Of a DNA stretch of 64,000 nt, positions 1 to 8,537 are shown in pieces. Below the pieces are notes generated by a model. That model did not search any database. It was not told where the DNA came from and was given only the letters and a program-made list of their open reading frames with translations. The stretch spans positions 2,613,547 to 2,677,546 of the forward strand of contig CP003940.1 of NCBI GenBank assembly GCA_000317655.1. Reading direction: 5' to 3'. The number at the start of each line of letters is the position of its first letter. Position 1 is the first letter of the stretch. The position numbers were made by a program, and so were the translations under genes. This stretch comes from Cyanobacterium stanieri PCC 7202 (lineage in GTDB: Bacteria > Cyanobacteriota > Cyanobacteriia > Cyanobacteriales > Cyanobacteriaceae).

Positions 1-46
1 AATTATAAATAGTCAATTCAAATTGTTTTAAAGGAGGTTTTAGTAA

Positions 47-193
47 ATGAAATTTTGTATAAAATGCAAGGGTAGCGGAAAAATTTTAGAAAAAAAATTA
101 TCAGACTATATCAACTCTTTTGACTACTATCCAGCAGTATGTCCTGAGTGTGAAGGGCAAGGCTTAGTAAAGGCTAAAAAAGCCTATAGATAA
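47..193 (+). CDS. 48-residue double CxxCxGxG zinc-knuckle protein
   Basis: A short ORF starts with ATG nine bases after a strong Shine-Dalgarno (AAAGGAGG at 30-37) and ends in TAA. The 48-residue product has two CxxCxGxG motifs, C4-C7 with G9 and G11, and C32-C35 with G37 and G39, separated by about 24 residues rich in Lys, Asp and Tyr. In DnaJ-type cysteine-rich domains a pair of such motifs holds one zinc ion, so a small zinc-binding protein is the natural reading. It has no J domain and no membrane segment. The function is unknown. It may be a stand-alone chaperone-like zinc knuckle. The strong RBS and the motif pair make it a real gene rather than chance. Confidence 0.72.
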   Translation: MKFCIKCKGSGKILEKKLSDYINSFDYYPAVCPECEGQGLVKAKKAYR

Positions 194-299
194 TTATTTT
201 TTGCAGATAATAGCATCTTAATCATTAAAATATTTTTATAAATCGTTAATCTTTTGTTTTTTTATTGTCCGTTAAAATTAGTTTCAAAAATTCTCAAGG

Positions 300-325
300 C
301 AGACAAAAAAGTCTGTCTTTTTTTC
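300..325 (+). terminator. Rho-independent terminator
   Basis: CAGAC and GTCTG pair around an A6 loop (300-315) and are followed by a T-rich tract to about 325. It lies about 100 bases after the zinc-knuckle gene and reads in its direction. The stem is short, so efficiency is uncertain. Confidence 0.6.
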
Positions 326-370
326 TCAAAAATAACACTGGTGATAATAAAAGAAAAAACCAGAGAAAAA

Positions 371-444
371 TGGACGTAGCCTGACTCGAACAGGCGACCC
401 CATCGATGTCAACGATGTACTCTAACCAACTGAGCTATACGTCC
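371..444 (-). tRNA. tRNA-Val (anticodon GAC)
   Basis: The reverse strand folds as a complete tRNA. The acceptor stem is GGACGTA/TACGTCC with discriminator A, the D-arm holds AGTTGGTTA, the anticodon stem is CATCG/CGATG around loop TTGACAT (anticodon GAC), and the T-arm has loop TTCGAGT. GAC reads valine codons GUC and GUU. The 3' CCA is not encoded, so it would be added after transcription. A T-run directly downstream on the minus strand (rc of 361-370) may serve as terminator. The gene is isolated and points away from the SLOG gene. Confidence 0.95.
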
Positions 445-588
445 TTAATACACAGTCTCTAATTATATCGTTAAATTTATTTGAGTGCAAGTTTTGAAGA
501 GAAATAGAGAAAAAAGAAGATTATTGTATCGGAATGATGAATCATTTGCTAGAATAGCATGGGAAATTTAAGGATAAATTAATAGTCT

Positions 589-1092
589 TTGAGTCAAGCA
601 TTAGAAATTTCAAACTTAGATACCCTAGCACAAGAATTAGCAGCTATTCAGCAAACTAGCTCAAAAAAAATCGCTTTGCTAGGTTCGCGCCATGTGCCGA
701 TAACTCATCAACACCTGATTGAGATGATGAGCTATGCTCTTGTATTGGGTGGCAATCGTTTAATCACTTCTGGGGCAGCAGGAACTAATTCTGCGGCTAT
801 TAGGGGGGCTATGAGGGCTGATCCCAATCTTTTGACGGTTATCTTACCCCAAAGTCTGGATCGTCAGCCCAAGGAATCTCAGGATCAACTCCAGAAGGTA
901 ATTCATCTGGTGGAAAATCCCGATAACAATCATCTTTCTCTGGGGGAAGCTAGTGCTGATTGTAACCGAGAAATTATTTCTCGTTGTCAACAGTTGATTT
1001 GTTTTGCTTTCCACGATAGTCATACTCTGATGAAAACTTGTGAGGAAGCCGAAGAGCAAAGAAAGGTAGTCACTTTGTTTTATTTTGATTAG
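589..1092 (+). CDS. SLOG-domain (DprA-like Rossmann) protein
   Basis: The 167-residue protein has a Rossmann-like nucleotide-binding fold of the SLOG superfamily, which includes DprA/Smf and LOG proteins. Visible are a GSR motif after the first strand (32-34) and the glycine-rich TSGAAGTNSAAIRGA stretch at 60-74, typical of the SLOG ligand site. A second Rossmann half follows, with CNREIISRCQQLICF near 125-139. Database annotation of such proteins as DNA recombination-mediator protein A rests on this fold only. The length fits a single-domain protein without the DprA SAM or winged-helix parts. The start is TTG, with a weak AAGGAT 14 bases upstream. Nucleotide-derived ligand binding is inferred. 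No biological role can be given. Confidence 0.72.
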   Translation: MSQALEISNLDTLAQELAAIQQTSSKKIALLGSRHVPITHQHLIEMMSYALVLGGNRLITSGAAGTNSAAIRGAMRADPNLLTVILPQSLDRQPKESQDQLQKVIHLVENPDNNHLSLGEASADCNREIISRCQQLICFAFHDSHTLMKTCEEAEEQRKVVTLFYFD

Positions 1093-1234
1093 GGGAGGAT
1101 ATTTGTCGGTGCTTTTAGTTATGGGTAGTCGGCTTTCAGTATCTTTGTTTTACTGATGGCTGATTCCTAATGACTCTTTCTCACTGATTAAATATCAATT
1201 TTATTTTATCTATTTATTAAAAAGATTACGGGTT

Positions 1235-1810
1235 ATGAAAAAGTTAGTATTGGCAACAGGGAGCAAGGGAAAACTTAAGGAGTTTCAAGGTTATTTAGAG
1301 GATTTAGATTTAGAGTTGCTGATGAAGCCCAAAGATTTAGAAGTAGAAGAAACGGGAATAACTTTTATGGAAAATGCCATTTTAAAAGCTAGTCAGGTGG
1401 CTCTGGCTACGGGAGAATGGGCGATCGCCGATGATTCAGGTTTGATGATCGATGCTTTGGATGGGGCACCAGGGATTTATTCGGCAAGATATGCCCCAAC
1501 GGCTCAAGAATGTATTGACAGGGTTTTAAGGGAGTTGGACGGGGAAAGTAATCGTCAAGCTCAATTTGTCTGTGCCGTGGCGATCGCCTCTGGGGATGGT
1601 AAAATTGTTTTGCAAAATGAAGGAATCTGTCGAGGGGAAATATTAACCGAGGAAAAAGGGCAAGGAGGATTTGGTTATGATCCCATTTTTTATGTGCCAG
1701 AAATAGGACAAACCTTTGCCCAGATGCCCTCACAAATCAAAGACAAAATTAGCCATCGTGGAGTAGCCATGGCTAGTGTATTACCTCAACTAAAAAGGCT
1801 TTTCCAATAA
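1235..1810 (+). CDS. rdgB: RdgB/HAM1-type XTP/dITP pyrophosphatase
   Basis: This cytosolic enzyme removes dITP, XTP and ITP from the nucleotide pool by releasing pyrophosphate, so preventing incorporation of deaminated purines. At 191 residues it has the usual family length. Motifs are the N-terminal ATGSKGKLKEF substrate loop (7-17), the catalytic and metal-binding ADDSGL (65-70), GAPGIYSARYA (78-88), GFGYDPIFYVPE (145-156) and the C-terminal SHRG (173-176). Start is ATG. Its last 21 bases overlap the end of the convergent debranching-enzyme gene on the other strand, leaving no room for a terminator between them. Confidence 0.95.
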   Translation: MKKLVLATGSKGKLKEFQGYLEDLDLELLMKPKDLEVEETGITFMENAILKASQVALATGEWAIADDSGLMIDALDGAPGIYSARYAPTAQECIDRVLRELDGESNRQAQFVCAVAIASGDGKIVLQNEGICRGEILTEEKGQGGFGYDPIFYVPEIGQTFAQMPSQIKDKISHRGVAMASVLPQLKRLFQ

Positions 1811-3877
1811 TTTATCTTTAATCAATGGTGGCAAAGAAACCTGATCTATATTTTGCCCCTTGGGATTCAAAAACAGTTCCAATAACTGAAAAATAACCCC
1901 CGTTGCCCATGCTTGGGGTAAACAGGCCACAGGATATTTTACAGGGATGTGATTTTCTTGGCGAGAAAAACCGCAGAACAACTCTGAGGGGCGATTATTA
2001 GCCTGAAGGCTAGTCATGGTAATTAATCCTTCCGCCACCATAAACGCTTGATCTACCATGCCAATGTGATGTAATCCTTGGGCAATGATGCCACTGTCAT
2101 GGGGCCACACCGAGCCTAAATGGTAACCCATGGGGTTGTAGGCAGGGGATAGACTGCTGAGGGTACGAATACCCCAACCCGTGAACATATCAGGCTTACA
2201 AAGGCGATCGCCCACAGCCCTAGCTTTTTCGGGGATAAAAATATCCCACAGTAAACAATGACCCGGATTAGAGGTAATACTATCGATGGGGTTGCCCTTG
2301 TCATCTATACCCAAAGCACAATAATTTTCCGACTCCAACCAAAAATCACGATTAAACCTTCTTTTCAACTCCTGTGCCTCGGCTTTCCATTTTTCAGCAA
2401 GGGATGAATCCCCCATCATCGAGGCAATATTACTCATGCTTATTTTTGCCCCATATACATATCCCTGCACCTCACAAAGGGCGATCGCACCTTCGATTAA
2501 TTCCCCTCTACCATTAACAATACAATCCCCCGAATCCTTCCAACCTTGATTTTGAATTCCCCGAGAAGAGCGACATAAATAGGTCAAATAACCCGTCTGC
2601 CTCGATTGCTCATCAATCCAATTCATAGAGGCGATCGCATTTCGCCAGAGCTTATCAATAATATCTCGATCCCCAGTATGATAAAAATATTCCGCCAATA
2701 AAATCAACCATAGAGGAGTGGCATCCACCGTACCATAATAGGGAGTATGGGGAATCTCATCACACCTTGCCAACTCCCCCAAACGTAACTCATGGAGAAT
2801 TTTCCCCGGAGACTCATCACGCCAATCACTATGATTCATCCCTTGAAACCGTGCCAAAGTTAAAAGAGTATCCCTAGCAATGCGGGGATCGAACATAAGA
2901 GTTTGCCTTGCCGCTATCAAAGAATCTCGCCCAAACAAAGTAGAAAACCAAGGAATTCCCGCCACCAAAACCTTACCAAATCCAAAAGACTGCAACAATA
3001 AATAAATATCCTCCTCCGCCTGTTCGATAATACGATTCACCACCGCCGAATCAGTACGAATTTTATTCACCCCTTGATACCATTCCTCCTTTTCCCTCTC
3101 GGCATCCTTTATCGCCCCTTGATAACTGTCGGACAATAGTACATGAGAACTAGATTGATTATTAATTTTAGTTTGTAAACAATAGCCAAAACGAAACACC
3201 TCCTGACTATCAATTTTCACTCGCCAAATAATAGTATTCCCCTTAACATGATCAGGGGGATGATGGAGAAACTCGATCAAAGATTCCATCAAAGAGTTGT
3301 CCAAACCTCGATAAGCAAAACTCAAACAAAGATCCTCAGCCGATACCTGTTCCAAACTTTGTCCTCTGTGGGAGCGACGGGTATAATTTCTGATTTCAAA
3401 TAAATCTTTAAAATCCGCCTGAAAACTCAAACTAACCTCAAAATCTAAACTCGAAGTAGTATAATTACGTAATTCAATTTCCTCCCATAAACCACCTCGC
3501 AAAGCAATCTTTCTTTTTATTCCCACCGCTTCAGGTTTTAATACCCCCTTAACAGTAGGATTAGTAGCATCCACAATGATTGAATAATCCGTATCCGCAC
3601 AACTGCCCAACAAAACAGGAGAAACCCCTTCTATTTGTAATTCCGACCTACTCAAAAAACGGGTATCCCGACAAAACAATCCTGTCACCGTCCGCTTTTG
3701 GCTATCAGCATAGGCGACAGTATTTCCCAGATGATCGGTAATTAAAAATAAATCATTATCTTTAATCACCAAAGTCGGTTGACTCTGAAAATCTACTGCA
3801 TAGGGGCGCTCTGATAATTCATGATCGCAAATGGGTAAAAAATTTTTGCCGTATAACTTATATGTTTCTTGAGCCAT
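1790..3877 (-). CDS. Amylo-alpha-1,6-glucosidase / glycogen-debranching family glycosidase
   Basis: With the start at the internal ATG (3877) the product has 695 residues. The N-terminal half is a beta-rich GDE_N-type domain (YAVDFQSQPTLVIKDNDLFLI..., RDTRFLSR). The C-terminal half is an (alpha/alpha)6-barrel glucosidase of the GDE_C type with GIPWFSTLFGRDS ending near residue 319, then GTVDATPLW and GWKDSGDCIV. The family hydrolyses alpha-1,6 branch glucose in glycogen or related glucans. The reading frame is open to 4000, but that extension overlaps the upstream GT4 gene and adds a spurious hydrophobic stretch, so MAQETYKLYG is preferred. It lies 70 bases after the GT4 gene on the same strand, probably in one operon. 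The exact substrate is not decided by sequence. Confidence 0.85.
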   Translation of the reverse strand: MAQETYKLYGKNFLPICDHELSERPYAVDFQSQPTLVIKDNDLFLITDHLGNTVAYADSQKRTVTGLFCRDTRFLSRSELQIEGVSPVLLGSCADTDYSIIVDATNPTVKGVLKPEAVGIKRKIALRGGLWEEIELRNYTTSSLDFEVSLSFQADFKDLFEIRNYTRRSHRGQSLEQVSAEDLCLSFAYRGLDNSLMESLIEFLHHPPDHVKGNTIIWRVKIDSQEVFRFGYCLQTKINNQSSSHVLLSDSYQGAIKDAEREKEEWYQGVNKIRTDSAVVNRIIEQAEEDIYLLLQSFGFGKVLVAGIPWFSTLFGRDSLIAARQTLMFDPRIARDTLLTLARFQGMNHSDWRDESPGKILHELRLGELARCDEIPHTPYYGTVDATPLWLILLAEYFYHTGDRDIIDKLWRNAIASMNWIDEQSRQTGYLTYLCRSSRGIQNQGWKDSGDCIVNGRGELIEGAIALCEVQGYVYGAKISMSNIASMMGDSSLAEKWKAEAQELKRRFNRDFWLESENYCALGIDDKGNPIDSITSNPGHCLLWDIFIPEKARAVGDRLCKPDMFTGWGIRTLSSLSPAYNPMGYHLGSVWPHDSGIIAQGLHHIGMVDQAFMVAEGLITMTSLQANNRPSELFCGFSRQENHIPVKYPVACLPQAWATGVIFQLLELFLNPKGQNIDQVSLPPLIKDKLLEKPF

Positions 3878-3947
3878 AGGTTGAATAATTGATAATTTTG
3901 TAATAAAACAAAGCAAGATAAGGGGCAAAAGCCCCTCATAAAAAGTT

Positions 3948-5030
3948 TTAAACCACTTTGGGTAAAACAACCTCCTTCGGGCGACCATTACTAGAGGCAA
4001 AACGCTGTTCTATTAATCGGGCGTAAACCTCCTCGTAACCGTCAGCCATACGGGTAGCACCAAATTTTTGGACCACATGATCTCGACAGGCAAGGCGATT
4101 GATTTGTCCCACCTTATCCACCGCCCTTACCATCTCATCAATGGTTTGACACAAAAACCCTGTCTTACCATGGGCAATTACTTCGGGGGCGGCACCCATC
4201 GCCATGGCAATTACAGGGGTTCCTGTCGCCATAGACTCTGCCATCACCAAGCCAAAAGGTTCGCGCCAATTAATAGGGAATAAAGTGGCGATCGCACCTC
4301 CTATCAACTTACTTTTTTCGACAGGATTAATTTCCCCCATCAATTCAATCTGTTTACCATCCACATGGGCAAGAATTTCCCGTTCAAAAAATTCTCGATC
4401 CACCTCATCCACCTTACAAGCCATCTTCAACTTATAGCCCGTACGTTTAGCAATTTCGATGGCACGATGGGCTCCTTTTTCTGGAGACACCCGACCCAAA
4501 AATGCCAAATAAGGCTCTTTATCGGGATAATTATGAAATTCATACTGATTAAGATCAATGCCATTATAGACATTACCCACATAGTTTAAATCAGTTAAAG
4601 GTTCCCTCTGAGAATGGGAAATACTCACATAATTTTGATGTTTGCATTGGGTAAACAAAAACCGATTTTCTGCAGACAAAGGGCCATGCAAAGTATGAAC
4701 AGTAGGGGTTTTTGTAAAATTAGCATAGGGTAAAGCTGGATAGTCCACGTGGGAATGTATAATATCAAACTCATCCGCACGTCTATATACTTCTTGTAAC
4801 TCCAAATTTAGATATATATTGTAGTCCCTCACCGTTTCATCCGTTCGGATAGCACGGGGATATACAGATTCTAACTTGGCTAAGGTACGAGAATCTCCCG
4901 AAGCGAACAAGGTAACTTCATGACCACGTTTTACCAATTCATCGGTTAATAAAGCCACCACTAACTCAATTCCACCGTAGCCAGTAGGAGGAACGGTTTC
5001 CCATAGGGGCGCAACTTGAGCGATACGCAT
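3948..5030 (-). CDS. GT4-family glycosyltransferase
   Basis: The 360-residue protein has the GT-B fold. The N-terminal MRIAQVAPLWETVPPTGYGG opens the acceptor domain, with IIHSHVDYPALP following. The C-terminal nucleotide-sugar domain has YLAFLGRVSPEKG, and the EPFGLVMAESMATGTPV block carries the E-x7-E donor-binding motif. Retaining transfer from a nucleotide sugar is known for the family, but donor and acceptor cannot be read here. The adjacent debranching-type glucosidase suggests glucan or glucoside metabolism. Start is ATG at 5030. The 309-bp region upstream holds a perfect 9-bp inverted repeat that could regulate the pair. Confidence 0.88.
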   Translation of the reverse strand: MRIAQVAPLWETVPPTGYGGIELVVALLTDELVKRGHEVTLFASGDSRTLAKLESVYPRAIRTDETVRDYNIYLNLELQEVYRRADEFDIIHSHVDYPALPYANFTKTPTVHTLHGPLSAENRFLFTQCKHQNYVSISHSQREPLTDLNYVGNVYNGIDLNQYEFHNYPDKEPYLAFLGRVSPEKGAHRAIEIAKRTGYKLKMACKVDEVDREFFEREILAHVDGKQIELMGEINPVEKSKLIGGAIATLFPINWREPFGLVMAESMATGTPVIAMAMGAAPEVIAHGKTGFLCQTIDEMVRAVDKVGQINRLACRDHVVQKFGATRMADGYEEVYARLIEQRFASSNGRPKEVVLPKVV

Positions 5031-5184
5031 ATTGATAACCTCCTTTTTTATGAGATTAAGATCGTAAAAATCTTGTCATTACTAATTGATTAATTAAAGA
5101 TACTTAACTACACGTGTAAAGCAACTATTAGTCGTAAGTACTTGTATCTGGATTCTAGTTAATAAATTATTTTTGTTGTCTTTC

Positions 5185-5215
5185 GTAATAACCGTACCAA
5201 AGATAGGGTTATTAC
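5185..5215. promoter_or_regulatory. Perfect 9-bp inverted repeat upstream of the GT4 operon
   Basis: GTAATAACC (5185-5193) and GGTTATTAC (5207-5215) are exact reverse complements separated by 13 bases. There is no T-run on either side, so it looks more like an operator or mRNA leader hairpin than a terminator. It sits about 155 bases before the GT4 start, in the 309-bp gap between that gene and the end of uup. Nothing else is recognised in the gap apart from a copy of the AGTTCGGGATAA repeat. Confidence 0.4.
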
Positions 5216-5314
5216 TACCGTCTCTGAGTTGATATTATCTGAAAACTATCTAACTTCGCAGAAAAAAAAGAATAAAGATACGGGGATCAAGGAAAAAAAT
5301 AAAACAAGTTTACT

Positions 5315-5335
5315 TAACCTTAGTTCGGGATAAAT
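5315..5335 (+). repeat. Dispersed 21-bp repeat, core AGTTCGGGATAA (copy 1)
   Basis: TAACCT is followed by TAGTTCGGGATAAAT. This is one of five copies in the window (others at 8371, 8499, 42997 and, inverted, 43093). This one ends five bases from the uup stop codon. Confidence 0.7.
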
Positions 5336-5339
5336 TACA

Positions 5340-7283
5340 TTAATCTAACATTTCTGCTAGTTCCATCCATTTTTCGGTGGCAGTGTCTAACTCCTTATTT
5401 ATATTAGCTAATTCTTGGGTTAGGTTTTGTAATTCTTCATAGTCTAAACCTTGGTTTTGATATAGTTTACTTTCTATATTTGCTTTTTGTTCCTCTAAAT
5501 TAGGGATGGTTTTGTTCTCTAATTTGTCTAATTCTCTGAGTTCAAAATTTGAAGGTTTTTTATTTGATTTTTTGTTTTTTGTTTCTTTAATATTATTATT
5601 TTCCTGCTTTTTCTTGGTTTTTTCAACGGCCTTAATTTGTTCTAATTCTTCTTTTTCTCTGGCTTCTTGTCTTCTTTTATATTCTAAATAAATGGAATAA
5701 TTGCCGGGATATTGCTTGAGGGTGCCATCTTCTTGGAAAGCGAAAATGGTATCCACGGTGCGATCTAAAAAGTAGCGATCATGGGATACGACGATGACAC
5801 ATCCTTTGAAGGTTTCGATATATTCTTCTAATACCGCAAGGGTTTGCACATCTAAATCGTTGGTAGGCTCATCGAGAATTAAGACGTTAGGATTACTAAT
5901 CAGCATTCTGAGTAAAAATAAGCGTCTTTTTTCTCCCCCTGATAGTTTTTCGATGGGGGCGTATTGTTGATTGGGGGTAAATAAGAATCGTTCAAGCAGT
6001 TGGGAAGCACTGATTTGTCCGCCGTCGGAGGTTTCGATGTAGGTGGCTACTTCCTTAATATATTCGATCGCCCTTAATTGATGTTCTTTAGCGGTAATGA
6101 GATCATCAGAATGTTGGTCAAAATAACCAATTTTAATAGTTCCCCCAATATCCACATAACCCTCATCAGGTTCAACCTTACCCATAATCATATTCATCAG
6201 GGTCGATTTTCCTACCCCATTACCGCCGATAATCCCCACCCTGTCATCGGGTTCAAAAATATAAGTAAAATCATTGATTAAAGTGCGATCGCCATAACTC
6301 TTACCAATACCGTGTAACTCAATTACTTTTTTACCAATGCGACGACTAGGGGTATCAATTTCCACCTTACCCTGAGCCTTCCGAAACTGCTTATTTCTCA
6401 TATCCGAGATACGATCAATCCTCGCCTTTTGCTTCGTGCTACGAGCTTTAGGGCCTCGTTTCAACCACTCCAACTCCCTACGTAATACCCCTTGGTGTTT
6501 CCGCTCACTACTCGCCTCAGATTCCTCTGCGAGGGCTTTTTTCTCAAGGTAATAACTATAATTTCCAGCATAACTAAATACTTCACCCCTATCTACTTCT
6601 AATATACGAGTAGTAACTTGATCGAGGAAGTAGCGATCGTGGGTAATCAAGAAAATCGCCCCCGAAAACTGTTTCAAATACTCCTGTAACCACTCCACCG
6701 ACTCCGCATCCAGATGGTTAGTCGGTTCATCCATCAATAATAAATCAGGTTCCGCCATCAACACCGATGCAAGGGCAACCCGTTTACGATACCCCCCCGA
6801 TAAACTACCCATCTTCGCCTCAAAATCCTGAATCCCCAACTTATCAAGGATAATTTTTGCCTCCGCCTCCAGATTCCACGCATTATGACTGTCAATCTTT
6901 TCCGTCACCCTTGTTAACTGACTCATCAATTGCTCTTGAGTAGCCATATCCGCATGGGCGATGCGATGAGATAAATCCTCATATTCTCGAATCCACTGCA
7001 TCTGTTCTCCACAATCAGCGAACACTTGTTCTAGTACCGTATAGTCTGGATTAATATCAGGTTGCTGAGGTAGATAGATAATTCTTGCCCCAGATTTTGT
7101 CACCATTTCTCCCCCGTCAGTGGGTTCAATTCCTGCCAACATTTTAAGGAGGGTTGACTTACCAGCGCCATTTACCCCAATCAAACCCACCTTGTCGTTA
7201 TCTTCAATGCTAAAACTAGCATCCTTAATGATTTCCTTGATGCCAAAGTCTTTTTTGAGGGATTGAACGGTTAAAATGGTCAT
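5340..7283 (-). CDS. uup: ABC-F ATPase, Uup type
   Basis: The soluble 647-residue protein has two ABC ATPase domains and no membrane segment. Walker A motifs are GVNGAGKS (36-43) and GGNGVGKS in the second half. Signatures LSGGYRKRV and LSGGEKRRL are each followed by Walker B with DEPTNHLD or DEPTNDLD, the ABC-F hallmark. A charged linker joins the domains. The Lys/Glu-rich C-terminus ends in a coiled coil (LRELDKLENKTIP to the end), which marks the Uup branch. Uup-type ABC-F proteins act on ribosomes or branched DNA intermediates. Transposon precise excision is the classic E. coli phenotype. It is a single gene, divergent from argF. Confidence 0.9.
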   Translation of the reverse strand: MTILTVQSLKKDFGIKEIIKDASFSIEDNDKVGLIGVNGAGKSTLLKMLAGIEPTDGGEMVTKSGARIIYLPQQPDINPDYTVLEQVFADCGEQMQWIREYEDLSHRIAHADMATQEQLMSQLTRVTEKIDSHNAWNLEAEAKIILDKLGIQDFEAKMGSLSGGYRKRVALASVLMAEPDLLLMDEPTNHLDAESVEWLQEYLKQFSGAIFLITHDRYFLDQVTTRILEVDRGEVFSYAGNYSYYLEKKALAEESEASSERKHQGVLRRELEWLKRGPKARSTKQKARIDRISDMRNKQFRKAQGKVEIDTPSRRIGKKVIELHGIGKSYGDRTLINDFTYIFEPDDRVGIIGGNGVGKSTLMNMIMGKVEPDEGYVDIGGTIKIGYFDQHSDDLITAKEHQLRAIEYIKEVATYIETSDGGQISASQLLERFLFTPNQQYAPIEKLSGGEKRRLFLLRMLISNPNVLILDEPTNDLDVQTLAVLEEYIETFKGCVIVVSHDRYFLDRTVDTIFAFQEDGTLKQYPGNYSIYLEYKRRQEAREKEELEQIKAVEKTKKKQENNNIKETKNKKSNKKPSNFELRELDKLENKTIPNLEEQKANIESKLYQNQGLDYEELQNLTQELANINKELDTATEKWMELAEMLD

Positions 7284-7449
7284 TCTAGTTGATTAGATAG
7301 TGTGGGAACAGAAAAACTTTTATGTAACCTATAATAAACCCATTTCGTTGACAACTATCTTGACTGCCAAAGATTATTCATCGTTGAGATAGAAAAATGT
7401 CAGCTAAAATAAAAGACTATTAAAATCATTATTAAAAAAACCACAATTC

Positions 7450-8373
7450 ATGACCAATTTGACAGGAAGAGACTTATTAAATATCACAGACTTAAACCCC
7501 ACAGAAATCAAAACTATTCTTGATTTAGCCATAGACCTAAAAAACGGCAAACAGGAATTTAACTGCAAAAAAACCCTCGGATTGTTATTCTACAAAGCCT
7601 CCACCCGTACCCGTGTATCCTTTAGTGTGGCTATGTATCAACTAGGGGGCAACGTCATCGATTTAAACCCTAGTCGTACCCAAGTAGGTAGGGGTGAACC
7701 CATCCAAGACACCGCACGGGTTTTAGATCGTTACTTAGACATCCTCGCCATTCGTACCTTTGCCCAAGAAGACATCCAAACCTTTGCCGATTACTGTGAT
7801 ATTCCCATTATTAATGCTCTTACTGATTTAGAACATCCCTGTCAAATTTTAGCCGATTTACAAACTATCCAAGAAACCTTCGGACAACTAGACGGTTTAA
7901 CCATGACTTATTTGGGGGATGGTAACAATGTTGCCCATTCTTTACTTTTAGGGGGGGTATTGATGGGTATGAATGTTCGTTTAGCTTGTCCAGAGGGTTA
8001 TCTTCCTTCCTCCGAGGTTGTCAAACAAGCTCAAGCCTTAGCCACAAAGCCTGAACAAGTTGTTATTACCCAAGATATTCAAGGGGCAGTGGAAAACGCT
8101 CATGTTTTATATACGGATGTATGGGCAAGTATGGGGCAGGAGGAGGAAACGGAGCAAAGGATTCCCATTTTTATGCCCTATCAAATTAACCAAAATTTGG
8201 TCAATTCTGCCCATAAAGATGCCATTGTTTTACATTGTCTTCCTGCCTATCGAGAAAAGGAAATTACCGATGAGGTGATGGAAGGTTCTCAATCTCGTAT
8301 TTGGGATCAGGCGGAGAACAGAATGCACGCCCAAAAGGCTTTGATGGCTTGTTTGTTGGGGCTAAATAAATAA
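7450..8373 (+). CDS. argF: Ornithine carbamoyltransferase
   Basis: This enzyme condenses carbamoyl phosphate with ornithine to citrulline in arginine synthesis. The 307-residue length is normal. The carbamoyl-phosphate loop STRTR is at 51-55, the HPCQ motif follows ALTDLE, the ornithine-side region YTDVWASMGQEEE is present, and the catalytic HCLPA is at 262-266. Start is ATG. The stop codon TAA is the first triplet of a copy of the AGTTCGGGATAA repeat. In cyanobacteria arginine feeds cyanophycin and is controlled through PII (glnB is also in the window), but no argF-specific operator is seen. It appears monocistronic. Confidence 0.96.
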   Translation: MTNLTGRDLLNITDLNPTEIKTILDLAIDLKNGKQEFNCKKTLGLLFYKASTRTRVSFSVAMYQLGGNVIDLNPSRTQVGRGEPIQDTARVLDRYLDILAIRTFAQEDIQTFADYCDIPIINALTDLEHPCQILADLQTIQETFGQLDGLTMTYLGDGNNVAHSLLLGGVLMGMNVRLACPEGYLPSSEVVKQAQALATKPEQVVITQDIQGAVENAHVLYTDVWASMGQEEETEQRIPIFMPYQINQNLVNSAHKDAIVLHCLPAYREKEITDEVMEGSQSRIWDQAENRMHAQKALMACLLGLNK

Positions 8374-8391
8374 CCTGAGTTTGGGATAACA
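8371..8391 (+). repeat. Dispersed 21-bp repeat, core AGTTTGGGATAA (copy 2)
   Basis: This copy begins exactly with the argF stop TAA and carries one T in place of C in the core. It is in the same orientation as copy 3, 128 bases downstream, and a four-unit heptamer array lies between them. Confidence 0.7.
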
Positions 8392-8406
8392 TTTTCTAGT
8401 TAAGGC

Positions 8407-8434
8407 AGGCAATAGGGAATAGGCAATGGGCAAT
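8407..8434 (+). repeat. Heptamer array (AGGCAAT/AGGGAAT), four units
   Basis: Four consecutive seven-base units read AGGCAAT, AGGGAAT, AGGCAAT, GGGCAAT. They belong to the purine-rich heptamer class that recurs at 39449 (reverse), 43028, 43238 (reverse), 59434 and 59959. Confidence 0.75.
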
Positions 8435-8464
8435 GGTTTCCATGTTTTAACTGTAAATAAAAAA

Positions 8465-8485
8465 CCCCTTTCTGTGGGAAAGGGG
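8465..8485 (-). terminator. Terminator of the DUF4912 gene
   Basis: CCCCTTTC (8465-8472) pairs perfectly with GAAAGGGG (8478-8485) over a five-base loop. On the minus strand the stem is followed by TTTTTTATTT, so it terminates the minus-strand gene ending at 8538. The plus-strand side has no T-run. Confidence 0.85.
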
Positions 8486-8498
8486 GTAAAAAATTCAC

Positions 8499-8519
8499 TA
8501 ACTTAAGTTCGGGATAACA
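8499..8519 (+). repeat. Dispersed 21-bp repeat, core AGTTCGGGATAA (copy 3)
   Basis: TAACTTA is followed by AGTTCGGGATAACA, identical in the core to copies 1, 4 and 5. It lies between the terminator at 8465 and the end of the DUF4912 gene. Confidence 0.7.
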
Positions 8520-8537
8520 TTTTCCAGTTAACCGAAT

